From Alteribacillus sp. YIM 98480 (GTDB taxonomy: Bacteria; Bacillota; Bacilli; Bacillales; Marinococcaceae), in NCBI RefSeq assembly GCF_009765375.1, contig NZ_VTOK01000004.1:52833-116832 (forward strand): a stretch of 64,000 bases of DNA, given 5' to 3'. Under the pieces are notes generated by a model that was not told where the DNA came from, made no database searches, and worked only from the letters and a program-made list of their open reading frames with translations. Positions 54,852 through 63,183 of this stretch are shown in pieces (position 1 is the first letter of the stretch; each line of letters starts with the position of its first letter). A program made the translations under genes and the position numbers.

Positions 54852-54882
54852 ACGCTTTATGACAGCGCTTTTAGAAAAACAT

Positions 54883-54924
54883 GGCTGGTCGCCAAGTCCT
54901 TAATGGCGAAAGCCTTATTTTTTC
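54883..54924 (+). terminator. Terminator after the LacI gene
   Basis: GGCTGGTCGCCA pairs with TGGCGAAAGCC with small mismatches, followed by TTATTTTTT. Confidence 0.75.
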
Positions 54925-55060
54925 TTATACTTTAACCCTTTAATAATGTTAAACTTTCTTAAAGTGCAAAATAAAATATGGTGGTTTTTTATACTAGGCA
55001 GTGAAGAGTGAGCTTAGTATAAAAACCAGCAGAATCCAACAGGTTCACTCCTCACAAACC

Positions 55061-55100
55061 AAAACGCATGGGATTTCACATCGAAATCCTCATGCGTTTT
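55061..55100. terminator. Strong symmetric hairpin in a gene-free stretch
   Basis: AAAACGCATGGGATTTC pairs with GAAATCCTCATGCGTTTT over a short loop, giving A-rich and T-rich arms on both strands. A second, weaker inverted repeat (GGTTTTTTATACTA with TAGTATAAAAACC) lies at about 54983-55026. No gene is near, so the RNA it ends is unknown. Confidence 0.6.
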
Positions 55101-55221
55101 ACTATTGTGGATTACTATATTGCGTTAATAAAATCACACCCAAAGTCAACAGGCTGCTGAAAAAGTCAATATTTCAGATAGTAATTTGTATATTTATAAG
55201 ATTGGATTTATATCAGAGATA

Positions 55222-55345
55222 GTGGCTGAGACCGGAGCGAGCGAGACTCCTGCGGAAAAAGAAGTCAGGCAAGACCCTGCAGGACGTTAGCCCGAAGCGG
55301 CATGACGACTTCTCCGCGGAAAGCGAGTTCGCGCAGAGATCAGCA
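55222..55345. repeat. Degenerate copy of the Bacillaceae GC-rich element (copy 3)
   Basis: It shares GACTCCTGCGG, AAGACCCTGCAGG and CCGCGGAAAGCG with copies 1 and 2, but the middle has changed. The rest of 54925-55620 holds only hairpins; I see no gene. Confidence 0.65.
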
Positions 55346-55624
55346 ACCTATGAATAAGACTCACTTTATAAATAAACAGTTACCGTCTCTCTATTAATAC
55401 TTTTTCAGGGATTCAAAGTCGCAAGGTGTGTTTATTTCTGCGATTTCGTGTGTGGATGGGCATGCTTAAAGAAGGGGATTATATAATTGTAAAATAAATA
55501 GTAGAGGGACATGGCAGTTGATAAGCGATGGTTCTTCAACTAACGAAGCAGGTTTGGTAACAAAGCCTTTAAAAAAATGGTGGAAAAATATAACAAAAGC
55601 GTAGAGGTGAATAAATGATTTTTT

Positions 55625-55652
55625 TAAGAAAAAAGAGAGTGGCGAACCACTC
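55625..55652 (-). terminator. Terminator of the VOC-family gene
   Basis: Read on the minus strand, GAGTGG-TTCG-CCACTC is followed by TCTTTTTTCT. Confidence 0.8.
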
Positions 55653-55710
55653 ACTTAATTACTTTGGCGATTGAAAATCCGTTTTTTCGCTCTCTTATTG
55701 CTATGTTCAC

Positions 55711-56079
55711 TTATCTTTCTACCAGTTCTAGCTTCTCACCATTTGGACCCTGGAAAAAGGCGATTTTAACTTTACCATTTAAAACGGTTAGAGGTTCTTC
55801 ATCTACTAATTTGACACCTGCTTCTTTAAAGCGCACGAGTTCAGCTTCGATGTTTTCAACAGTAAAGGCCAAGTGGTTCACGATTCCTTCGTTTTCAACC
55901 GGGCCGCCGTAGACAAGTTCAACCTCTACACTCGGCTGCTCTGGGTAAAATAAAAAGGCAAGCTCAACAGTTTCATTTAACCACTCTCTACTCCTTAATT
56001 CTAAACCGAGGATGTTTTGATAGAACGCTAAAGACTCGTCCATGTCATTGACCATGATCCCCACATGTTCCATTTTCAC
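55711..56079 (-). CDS. VOC-family (glyoxalase-like) protein
   Basis: A 122-residue vicinal-oxygen-chelate protein with the paired beta-alpha-beta-beta-beta modules: MEHVGIMVNDMDESLAFYQN, LELRSREW, VELVYGGP, then VNHLAFTVENIEAELVRF and FFQGPNGEKLELVE. Metal-ligand candidates are His5, Glu53-56, His-65-region and Glu-117 of the usual pattern. It may be a lactoylglutathione-lyase-like enzyme or another dioxygenase/isomerase; the substrate is not visible. ATG 56079 has TAGGAGG upstream. It is monocistronic. Confidence 0.85.
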   Translation of the reverse strand: MKMEHVGIMVNDMDESLAFYQNILGLELRSREWLNETVELAFLFYPEQPSVEVELVYGGPVENEGIVNHLAFTVENIEAELVRFKEAGVKLVDEEPLTVLNGKVKIAFFQGPNGEKLELVER

Positions 56080-56345
56080 AATGCATTCCTCCTAACGGAA
56101 AATAGTATGTATCGTATTCTTATATTATAATCTGTATTTGACTGTTCCAATAGCGAAAAATTCATTTTATATATGCGGGTGATTTCTTGCTCAAGTAAGG
56201 GGGCTTATCTTTAATAAGATGCTAAACATTCATCTTCAATAAACAGGGCCATATAATTGAGGAAATCCATTTTGTAGATTTCGGTGTATATTAAAACTGT
56301 TGTATAATTAAGGGTAAGTATTGTGAAATGGAGGTTGAAAAGAGT

Positions 56346-56597
56346 ATGAGAAAACTTGATGGCTATGAAGCAGAGTTGATTAAAAGTATTATTGATGATG
56401 AAGAATCAGTTATAGAGTTAGACGGTAAAAAATATCATTTAACTTTAATCGAAAAACCAGAATCTACAGTAAAAGAAGATGTTGATGCTGATCCGAAGCT
56501 AAAACAAAAATTACTTCAAGCAAAAAAAGATATATTAAATGGGAAAGTTTATTCAACGGAAGACGTATTAGAGATGATTGAACAAGGTGAATTATAG
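56346..56597 (+). CDS. Antitoxin of a RelE/ParE-type pair
   Basis: An 83-residue acidic protein with a beta-rich N-terminus (ESVIELDGKKYHLTLIEKPE) and a helical C-terminus (KLKQKLLQAKKDILNGKVYS, TEDVLEMIEQGEL), the usual architecture for a toxin-neutralising antitoxin. ATG 56346 has GGAGGTTGAAAAG upstream. The toxin gene starts immediately after its stop, an arrangement that secures balanced translation. A TATAAT at 56303-56308 is a likely -10 element. A decayed relative may be the fragment at 29477. Confidence 0.75.
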   Translation: MRKLDGYEAELIKSIIDDEESVIELDGKKYHLTLIEKPESTVKEDVDADPKLKQKLLQAKKDILNGKVYSTEDVLEMIEQGEL

Positions 56598-56873
56598 ATG
56601 AATATAAAATGGACAAATCAAGCATTAAATGGATTTCGTAACATTCAAAGCCAGCATTTCACTTTACATGAGACAAAAGAATATAAGAAAAGCTTAGTAA
56701 AAAATATTGAAGAAAAGGTTTCTCTTTTAGGTACTAGTATGCCAGTAAATAAACCAGAATGGGAAGGCAGTTATAAGATAATTATTGATGAATTTATTGT
56801 TTACTATTCGTTGTCAGATGACCGAACAACATGTTATATAGAATATTTTAAGCACTCTAGACAAAGACGTTAG
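56598..56873 (+). CDS. RelE/ParE-superfamily toxin
   Basis: A 91-residue toxin with the fold's typical N-terminal IKWTNQALNGFRNIQSQHFT helix hairpin and C-terminal strands (WEGSYKIIIDEFIVYYSLSD, CYIEYFKHSRQ). Members either cut mRNA at the ribosome or poison gyrase; which one cannot be said. It begins at the base following the antitoxin stop, so translation is coupled. The antitoxin would bind and inhibit it and repress the shared promoter. Confidence 0.82.
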   Translation: MNIKWTNQALNGFRNIQSQHFTLHETKEYKKSLVKNIEEKVSLLGTSMPVNKPEWEGSYKIIIDEFIVYYSLSDDRTTCYIEYFKHSRQRR

Positions 56874-57072
56874 CTAGGAATGATATGAAAGTAATTTAAA
56901 ATGTCATTCCTAGCTTATTTTTGTATTGCTTCTTGTGCTAACGGGCGCTACTAAAACAAGGATATTTGGAAAGAAGCATTGAAATATATTTCCACCCTAA
57001 AATAATTGGTATGGAACAATCGAGTGTTTAAAGGTGAGCAAAAAGAATTTCCCGATAAAAAAGGAGTTTGTT

Positions 57073-57252
57073 ATGAAATATTTACTTTATGGTACTATAG
57101 CTCTTGTTTTAGTTTTTATCATTTTAAACTCATTGCATTATGATGGAGTAGGCATTTTCGTTTCCTTGATTGAATGGACAACTCGTTTTATCTTACCTTG
57201 GGTTGCGCTGTACTGGTTTATTCGGTATGTAAAGGATAGAGAACGTAAGTAA
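57073..57252 (+). CDS. Small two-helix membrane protein
   Basis: A 59-residue protein with two transmembrane helices (about residues 3-20 and 33-50, including WVALYWFIRYVKDRERK) and a basic end. AAGGAG precedes ATG 57073. I do not recognise it. It lies at the start of a series of small lipoprotein and membrane genes. Confidence 0.5.
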   Translation: MKYLLYGTIALVLVFIILNSLHYDGVGIFVSLIEWTTRFILPWVALYWFIRYVKDRERK

Positions 57253-57351
57253 ATTCATAAGAGCTAAGTCTTAGTATGCAAGAAACGGGCGCTTTCCTAT
57301 AGCGAACAACAGCGATAAATAAAGATTAATTTTATTTAGGAGTGATACTTT

Positions 57352-57960
57352 GTGAGAGGATTAATATTTTTATTAGTAATAACATTTATGATGAATGGAT
57401 GCTCTAACTCTTCTACAGCGTCAGAGGAACAGGAAGTAAATTCACATTCACCTGACCCTATGGCTATGCATTATGTTGAAATAATAGATTACTATGGTCA
57501 ATTATATAATACAATTTCTAGGGCTGTAGAGGATAAGAGAGAACTTCCTTATTATCAGGGGATTTCTGATAATGCTAAAGTTACGTTGCAAACAACACAT
57601 ATATATGACCAGATTGAAGATTTATCATTTGAACATCTGGAACAATATGTATCAGATGAAGAGATTGAAAGCGTGAAACAGATTAATCAGAACTTGTATG
57701 ACGGAACATATCATTTAACACAGATTATTAAACAAGAAGAAATTAATGAAGAAGCGCTTACTATTCATCTTGAAGGACTAAAAAAAGAACTTGATATAAG
57801 TGGTGTTTCAACTCAGCATTTGAATTACTATAATTTGTTAAGAAATCCAAAGGCAATTTCAGAAGAAAATAGTGAGCAAGAAATATTTTCATTGATAGAA
57901 GATATGCTCAAAAAATCCGAATCCTTTAGAGAATTCACTGTCGAACAGGTGGAAGAATAA
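57352..57960 (+). CDS. Lipoprotein of unknown function
   Basis: A 202-residue lipoprotein. The GTG start at 57352 is followed by a signal peptide ending in lipobox FMMNGC (Cys at about 17). The mature chain is acidic and largely helical (MHYVEIIDYYGQLYNTIS, ESVKQINQNLYDGTYHLTQ). AGGAGTGA precedes the start. No family is recognised. Confidence 0.65.
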   Translation: MRGLIFLLVITFMMNGCSNSSTASEEQEVNSHSPDPMAMHYVEIIDYYGQLYNTISRAVEDKRELPYYQGISDNAKVTLQTTHIYDQIEDLSFEHLEQYVSDEEIESVKQINQNLYDGTYHLTQIIKQEEINEEALTIHLEGLKKELDISGVSTQHLNYYNLLRNPKAISEENSEQEIFSLIEDMLKKSESFREFTVEQVEE

Positions 57961-58140
57961 TGTTGAAATCAAGAAAGAGAACATTACTTGTATCGTATGG
58001 TACCCAAAGTAGCGAAAGAACGTTCTTAAACAACCGGGCGCAATAGCTGAACAAGGGGCTGTCGAATTTTACAGCTCCTAGTGGTTAAAGAGACATGTTT
58101 ACTTTAACAGAATATTACTAAAACGGAAGAGTTGGTGCCA

Positions 58141-58350
58141 ATGAAAAAAAATGAAAATGACCCCGATAATAAAAGAGGATGGAAAATATTTGATGCTATA
58201 TTTTCTGCTGGATTCTTTCAGATGTTTTATGAAAGCGAAAAAGCACGAAAAGAAAATGATGATAAAAGATTTAAACAACTACTCTATGGTTCTTTATTTG
58301 GAGTTTTGTTTTCAATGATATTATTTATTGTTATTTGGTGGGCTTGGTAA
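58141..58350 (+). CDS. Small membrane protein with C-terminal helix
   Basis: A 69-residue protein with a charged N-terminal half (KNENDPDNKRGWKIFDAIFS) and one strong transmembrane helix near the end (LFGVLFSMILFIVIWWAW). The start is ATG 58141 with only a weak GGAAGAG site. The function is unknown. Confidence 0.5.
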   Translation: MKKNENDPDNKRGWKIFDAIFSAGFFQMFYESEKARKENDDKRFKQLLYGSLFGVLFSMILFIVIWWAW

Positions 58351-58456
58351 CTAAATATGATATTCAAGTAACGGTCGCAAATCCGGCATAAAGCTGCACC
58401 CGCTATTGTTTTAATGGCCAGATTGAATAGCAATTTCTTAATTGAGGGGGAAAAAA

Positions 58457-58855
58457 TTGTATCGCAAAAATTTATTGTTATTTTCATTTTCATTGATTGT
58501 GTTAGCAGCGTGTAACAACAATTATGAGAATGGAGTGAAGGAAGAAGTTACAGAAAATCCGACTCCAGAGGAAATTTTATCAAATGATAAACATGGAGAT
58601 GTATTTTTTATGGATGGCGTTGTTTATACGAACGCACAGGATATTGAATGGGTGAATGAAGAAGAATTAACGATGGGCGAAGAAATTGGTGAGATAAAAA
58701 AACAAACTGATAACCACGAAGAATTTGAGAATTTTACAGCCTCAATACTACCCGTTGGAACGAAGATATTTGAACCTGAAGAAAAAGAAGGTTTAATTTA
58801 TATTGTTAAATTGGATGATGAGGAAATTCGATATTTAGGATTGGTAGAAGGATAA
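58457..58855 (+). CDS. Lipoprotein of unknown function
   Basis: A 132-residue lipoprotein with lipobox VLAAC (Cys at about 18) and an acidic mature domain (EEILSNDKHGDVFFMDGVVY, IEWVNEEELTMGEEIGEI, IYIVKLDDEEIRYLGLVEG). The closing beta-strand pattern resembles small extracellular proteins of Bacillus with no known role. TTG 58457 is preceded by GAGGGGG. It is followed by a strong terminator. Confidence 0.65.
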   Translation: MYRKNLLLFSFSLIVLAACNNNYENGVKEEVTENPTPEEILSNDKHGDVFFMDGVVYTNAQDIEWVNEEELTMGEEIGEIKKQTDNHEEFENFTASILPVGTKIFEPEEKEGLIYIVKLDDEEIRYLGLVEG

Positions 58856-58870
58856 GTCAACTTCTTCCAG

Positions 58871-58912
58871 AATAGGGCGCTTTTCTTTAATAAAGAGAAG
58901 AGCGCCTATTTC
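58871..58912 (+). terminator. Terminator after the lipoprotein gene
   Basis: AATAGGGCGCTTTTCTTTA pairs almost completely with TAAAGAGAAGAGCGCCTATT. A region up to 59270 follows in which I see no convincing gene. One open stretch at 59052-59528 overlaps pspA on the opposite strand and has no clear start. Confidence 0.65.
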
Positions 58913-59270
58913 ATGTCTCCCAGTTGTTTTGAACTTTTTTATACTGCTATTTCATTCGTATTGTTGAATAACTCAGGATGAGATATTCGTTCGTTATGAA
59001 AAGGACAAGGAAGTCATTTTTCATAATCGAGCAGTTTAGCGGGATAAAGGGGTGGGAGTTTGTGTCTATGGGGCAAGGGATTTGGTGAAACTCAAAAGGT
59101 ACTCCGTTCCAGAACTAATTAGTCATGTAAAGAAAGCACATAGCTGTTTTCTACTAAAAGAGAATTGGTTTACTCACCCTCAATATTCTAGAGTGAATCT
59201 GACATGTATGGACGAAGGGGCCAAACACATTGAGGAGGCTCGCTCGTCCTCTCACTGTAAAGATCTGAAT

Positions 59271-59308
59271 AAAAAAAGGCTGCTCTATATGAAAATGAGC
59301 AGTCCTTT
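59271..59308 (-). terminator. Terminator of pspA
   Basis: Read on the minus strand, AAAGGACTGCTC pairs with GAGCAGCC and is followed by seven T. It lies just after the pspA stop codon. Confidence 0.85.
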
Positions 59309-59313
59309 ATTGG

Positions 59314-59991
59314 TTATTCTGTTTCTTTCTTCTCTTTCATTTTTGATTTCAATGTTTCCAATTCATCATCTACATCATTCTTATCGAGTGCGTCCAATTC
59401 GTCATCTAGAGAAGTGTTGGAGCTGCGCATCTCCCGGCTGGTTTCTGCCTGAGCTTCTAGTTCATCCACTTTTTCCGACATACGATCAAAACCAGCAGAG
59501 GCGTTTTCAGAGGCAAAACCGGACATAGAATCGTTGATTTGTTTTTGAGCCTTAGCAGAACTAGCCCGTGCTTTTAATGTTTCTTTTTTCGCTTTCATTT
59601 TTTCGTATTCATTTTTCATGTCATGCAATTGATCGCGGAGCTGTTGGCTCGACTGTCTGGCGTTTTCATAAGAAGAAGATAGTTGATCCATGGTCTCTTG
59701 ATGTTTGTTTTTATCCTCGAGCGCACGCCTGGCCAGGTCTTCATTCCCTTTTTCAAGAGCCTTTTCAGCTTGTGACTGTCGTTTGTCACGCATATCTCTC
59801 GCGTCATCCATCTGCTTTTTGAATTTCTTTTCGATACTTATCTGCTTGGCAACACTTTTTTCTGCTTCTTTCATATCTTTTTCCATATCGAGGAGGTATT
59901 GATCGAGGAGTTTTTCCGGATCTTCTGCCCGATCGATCACAGCATTCAAGTTAGAAAGTGTCACGTCTTTAATTCGTTTAAAGATACTCAC
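59314..59991 (-). CDS. pspA: PspA/IM30 family membrane-stress protein (LiaH-like)
   Basis: A 225-residue, almost entirely helical coiled-coil protein of the ESCRT-III-related PspA family. It begins SIFKRIKDVTLSNLNAVIDR with the amphipathic first helix, has EDPEKLLDQYLLDMEKDMKE, and runs through long heptads to a glutamate/lysine-rich end. PspA protects damaged membranes. The upstream AGGTGAGT precedes the ATG at 59991. It is divergent from an operon with a lipoprotein, DUF350, a spermidine-synthase-like enzyme and a potassium channel, a neighbourhood reported for PSP systems. Confidence 0.92.
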   Translation of the reverse strand: MSIFKRIKDVTLSNLNAVIDRAEDPEKLLDQYLLDMEKDMKEAEKSVAKQISIEKKFKKQMDDARDMRDKRQSQAEKALEKGNEDLARRALEDKNKHQETMDQLSSSYENARQSSQQLRDQLHDMKNEYEKMKAKKETLKARASSAKAQKQINDSMSGFASENASAGFDRMSEKVDELEAQAETSREMRSSNTSLDDELDALDKNDVDDELETLKSKMKEKKETE

Positions 59992-60294
59992 CTAATTCCT
60001 CCCTAAAAAAGAATCTATATGTCATTTGTCCATTTTATCTCCGTAACACAATATATTATACTTTACTTTTTATTTTATTAAAATAAGTTTTCATTGAAAT
60101 ATATTTATGTGCTTTTCATTCTACTCATAGTCTCGTAAAATAATAGACATTCGATCGTTAAAAATAGAGATTAAAACTGTTTGTAGATATTACAACATGA
60201 GGATAGCTGCCTTGCTTGCCAAAACTATTCTGACATTGGGGGGGAGCAAGTATTAGGACTTGTGTATAGAACAATGCAGAAAGGGGGGAATGTC

Positions 60295-60840
60295 GTGAAA
60301 AGAAAGGCAATTATTAGTTTCATTATAACAGTTGTTCTATTGACAGGATGTACGTCTTCAAATGATGTGGTATCCCGAAATTACGAGTTAGAAAACGTCA
60401 TGGAAGACAACGCTAACAACGAATCATACATATACCGTGCGGAGGCAGCAGCAGTACCTGAAGTAGCCGAAACGATACAGCAGGACAGCGAACCAGTAGA
60501 AACATCAGCTGAAGACGATGAACGAATGTTTTTAGTGTATGAAGACCGGACGATTCAGGTTATGGAAGATCCAGAACAACCGCAGGATTCACTTGTGGAA
60601 GTCTCTGAAAAAGAGTTTGTCAAAAATAATTACAGCCCTTCCTTGCTTGAGACTTATGCCATATATCGCATCATTAGAGGCTTGTATAATATGGGAAATC
60701 AAGATAGAGACAGGGAATATCAAGGTTATGTTACAACGGGCGGAAACTATCATAGGAACCCGGGAGAAACAGGTTCAAACCGTTCTGGCTCTGTGAATTC
60801 CAAAGGTACCCGCGGCGGAGGACCAGGGTCGGGAAAATAA
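60295..60840 (+). CDS. Lipoprotein with glycine-rich C-terminus (DUF4247-like)
   Basis: A 181-residue lipoprotein. The signal peptide ends in LLTGC (Cys at about 18), then an acidic mature region (ETIQQDSEPVETSAEDDERM, FLVYEDRTIQVMEDPEQPQD), a conserved-looking SLLETYAIYRIIRGLYNMG, and a glycine/serine-rich tail ending GGGPGSGK. The position between pspA and DUF350 and the overall layout suggest the DUF4247 family, found with these genes in Firmicutes; I could not check the profile. GTG 60295 has AAAGGGGGG upstream. Confidence 0.7.
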   Translation: MKRKAIISFIITVVLLTGCTSSNDVVSRNYELENVMEDNANNESYIYRAEAAAVPEVAETIQQDSEPVETSAEDDERMFLVYEDRTIQVMEDPEQPQDSLVEVSEKEFVKNNYSPSLLETYAIYRIIRGLYNMGNQDRDREYQGYVTTGGNYHRNPGETGSNRSGSVNSKGTRGGGPGSGK

Positions 60841-60940
60841 GAAAAGTACAAGCATCTTACACTTTTCTTATAAACAATGATTGTTACATGAATCAATTTC
60901 ATAAGTGTCTTTTTGTTTATAAAAAGCGAACAATCTATCG

Positions 60941-61063
60941 ATTGCAGCGAAAGGCGGCGACTCCTGCGGGAAAAGCTTGAGGTGAAGACCCCGCAGGCAG
61001 CTTGCTGCCGAGGAGGCTGAGGCCAAGCCCGCGGAAAGCGTCCGCCTGTAGCGAAAATCGAAT
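60941..61063. repeat. Bacillaceae GC-rich interspersed element, copy 2 (uninterrupted)
   Basis: About 120 bases with CCTGCGGG/CCCGCAGG and GGCGG/CCGCC inverted pairs. It matches copy 1 at 35671-35860 without the extra 68 bases. It separates the lipoprotein gene from the DUF350 gene. No gene lies in 60841-61152. Confidence 0.85.
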
Positions 61064-61152
61064 GATAGTGAAGTGAATTCATAGAACATATGTATTTTAT
61101 ATTCAAGAACTCAATTATGATATTGATTCACATAATAAAGGAGGAATTTATC

Positions 61153-61551
61153 ATGGAAATGACAGTGTTATTGGATTCAATCAGGTGGTTTGTCATTATT
61201 ATGGCTGTTATTATTGTTGCCACGTTTATTTTTGAAAAGATAACAAAGTTTAAAGATATGGAAGAAATTAAAAGTGGAAATATCTCCGTTGCCCTGTCTG
61301 TATCGGGAAAGATTTACGCACTCGGTTACATTATGAAAGTCTCGGCGGAATATTCATATTCTCTAAGCGAAACGTTGATTTGGGGATTGGCAGGATTTGT
61401 ACTTCTTATAATCGGTTATTTAATATTCGAATTTTTAACACCATCCTTTAAAGTGGATGAAGAACTTGCCAAAGATAATAAAGCAGTTGGCATTTTATCT
61501 CTGGCGATTTCCGTTGTGATTGCTCACGCGGTAGCTATTGCCATCATTTAA
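61153..61551 (+). CDS. DUF350 family membrane protein
   Basis: A 132-residue protein with four transmembrane helices in two repeated halves, typical of DUF350 (IRWFVIIMAVIIVATFIFEK, NISVALSVSGKIYALGYIM, LAGFVLLIIGYLIFEFL, NKAVGILSLAISVVIAHAV). The conserved N-x-S/A-V-A-L/G pattern appears in both halves. ATG 61153 has AAAGGAGG; readings from 61090 add unrelated residues. It is commonly encoded next to pspA and a spermidine-synthase-like enzyme. The molecular role is not established. Confidence 0.87.
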   Translation: MEMTVLLDSIRWFVIIMAVIIVATFIFEKITKFKDMEEIKSGNISVALSVSGKIYALGYIMKVSAEYSYSLSETLIWGLAGFVLLIIGYLIFEFLTPSFKVDEELAKDNKAVGILSLAISVVIAHAVAIAII

Positions 61552-61611
61552 AGAGGGGCGCGCGGCGTCCTTTTTTTCTTGTTTTATGGACCGGAAAAGA
61601 GGGGATACATC

Positions 61612-63174
61612 GTGTTTGAAATGTGGAAAAAACCAACCAACCTGTTATACATTTCATCGTTTATTGTGTCAGTATGCGGTATTACTTACCAAATGCTATT
61701 AGGGGCAGCCGGCTCCTATCTATTGGGAAGTTCCATTCTTTCCTACGCCATTGCGGTCGGCGGTAGTTTATCAGGAATGGGCGTTGGCTCTATGTTTTCA
61801 GAACGCATGAAAAAACACTTAGTTGACCGCATCATTGGAATTGAATATCTGATAGGACCAGTGGGTGCTTTTTCCACTTTGTTCATCTATATGATGTTTT
61901 CTGTTGTGGGAAGTGATACTGCGTCTGTTGTCTTTTGTTTATTGATTTTTGTATTAGGATGTCTTACTGGCATGGAACTTCCTATTTTAATAAGGGAAGC
62001 GGAGAAGCGTGGAGATGAACTGAAAAAGAGTGCAGCACGCACATTATTCAGTGATTACGCGGGTTCATTAATTGGTACGCTAGGTTTTGCCTTGCTATTA
62101 AGTCCGTGGCTGGGTTATATCCAGACGGCATTTTTTGTGGGACTCATTAATGTGTCGGTAGCGTTTTGGCTTTCTTTTGTTTTCAAAAAAGATATTCAGA
62201 AGCCAAAGAGCTCCCAAATCATAGGTTGTATCCTGATTCTGGTGATTGGGACGGGATTTATTTTCGGTGATAGTTATGCCAAAGTTCTCGAACAGCGAAT
62301 GTATGACAATCCGGTTGTGATTAATGAAGAAACCCCTTATCAAAAAATTATAGGAACGAATACTCCAGGAGATTTTCGTTTTTACTTAAACGGGAATTTG
62401 CAGTTTGCCGAATCGGATGAATACCGCTATCATGAAACCTTGGTTCATCCAGGGATGGGGCTGCTTCAGCATCAGCGGCAAAACACCAGCAATGGTATGG
62501 ATGTATTAATAATGGGAGGAGGAGATGGTCTAGCAGTCAGGGAATTGCTTACGTATGATACCATTGATTCCATTACATTAGTAGACCTGGATCCAAAAGT
62601 CACGGAGCTGGCCATGACAAGTCCTCATCTGACCGCCATTAATGAACATTCATTAGATGATGAACGGGTTGCTATTGTTCATGACGATGCTTTCTCGTTT
62701 ATTAAAGAAAGCGAAGACACCTATGACTTCATTTTGTCGGATCTTCCGGACCCTAATAGTCTGGACTTAAGCAAATTATATTCAAGGGAAATGTATGGGT
62801 TGATGTATGACAGGCTTGATCAACATGGCGTTGCTGTCGTGCAGTCGACAAGCCCGGTTTTTTCAAGAAAATCCTATTGGACCATTTCAGAAACCATCGA
62901 AGGGGCTGGTTTTTTTGTCGATAATCTTCATGTTGACGTTCCATCTTTTGGGGACTGGGGATTTACGATGGCAGCGAAACGTCCGTTTGATGTAAATGAT
63001 ATCACCATACCAGAACAAGCTGAAACCAAGTATCTCGAGGAAGACATGCTAGCAGGATTATTTGAATTTGGAAAGGATGAAAATAAAGATATCGACGGAT
63101 TTTCTTATCAGGAAAATACGATCAATCATCCGGTATTAGCTGATTTGTATAATGACGCATGGAGATATTACTAA
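61612..63174 (+). CDS. Membrane-anchored polyamine aminopropyltransferase-like protein
   Basis: A 520-residue two-part protein. About seven transmembrane helices span residues 10-215 (ISSFIVSVCGITYQMLLGAA and on). A spermidine-synthase-type Rossmann methyltransferase-fold domain follows, with DVLIMGGGDGLAVRELL, SITLVDLDPKVTELA, RVAIVHDDAFSFI and LSDLPDPNSLDLSKLYSREM. The catalytic and S-adenosylmethioninamine-binding acidic residues look preserved. GTG 61612 has GAGGGG 7 bases upstream; the earlier TTG is less likely. It could make a polyamine or modify a lipid at the membrane. It follows DUF350 by 60 bases. Confidence 0.85.
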   Translation: MFEMWKKPTNLLYISSFIVSVCGITYQMLLGAAGSYLLGSSILSYAIAVGGSLSGMGVGSMFSERMKKHLVDRIIGIEYLIGPVGAFSTLFIYMMFSVVGSDTASVVFCLLIFVLGCLTGMELPILIREAEKRGDELKKSAARTLFSDYAGSLIGTLGFALLLSPWLGYIQTAFFVGLINVSVAFWLSFVFKKDIQKPKSSQIIGCILILVIGTGFIFGDSYAKVLEQRMYDNPVVINEETPYQKIIGTNTPGDFRFYLNGNLQFAESDEYRYHETLVHPGMGLLQHQRQNTSNGMDVLIMGGGDGLAVRELLTYDTIDSITLVDLDPKVTELAMTSPHLTAINEHSLDDERVAIVHDDAFSFIKESEDTYDFILSDLPDPNSLDLSKLYSREMYGLMYDRLDQHGVAVVQSTSPVFSRKSYWTISETIEGAGFFVDNLHVDVPSFGDWGFTMAAKRPFDVNDITIPEQAETKYLEEDMLAGLFEFGKDENKDIDGFSYQENTINHPVLADLYNDAWRYY

Positions 63175-63183
63175 CCTCCATGT

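Noticed and set aside
59052-59528. A 158-codon plus-strand gene
   Set aside because: Its second half is antisense to pspA and the terminator, and no start with a ribosome site is visible.
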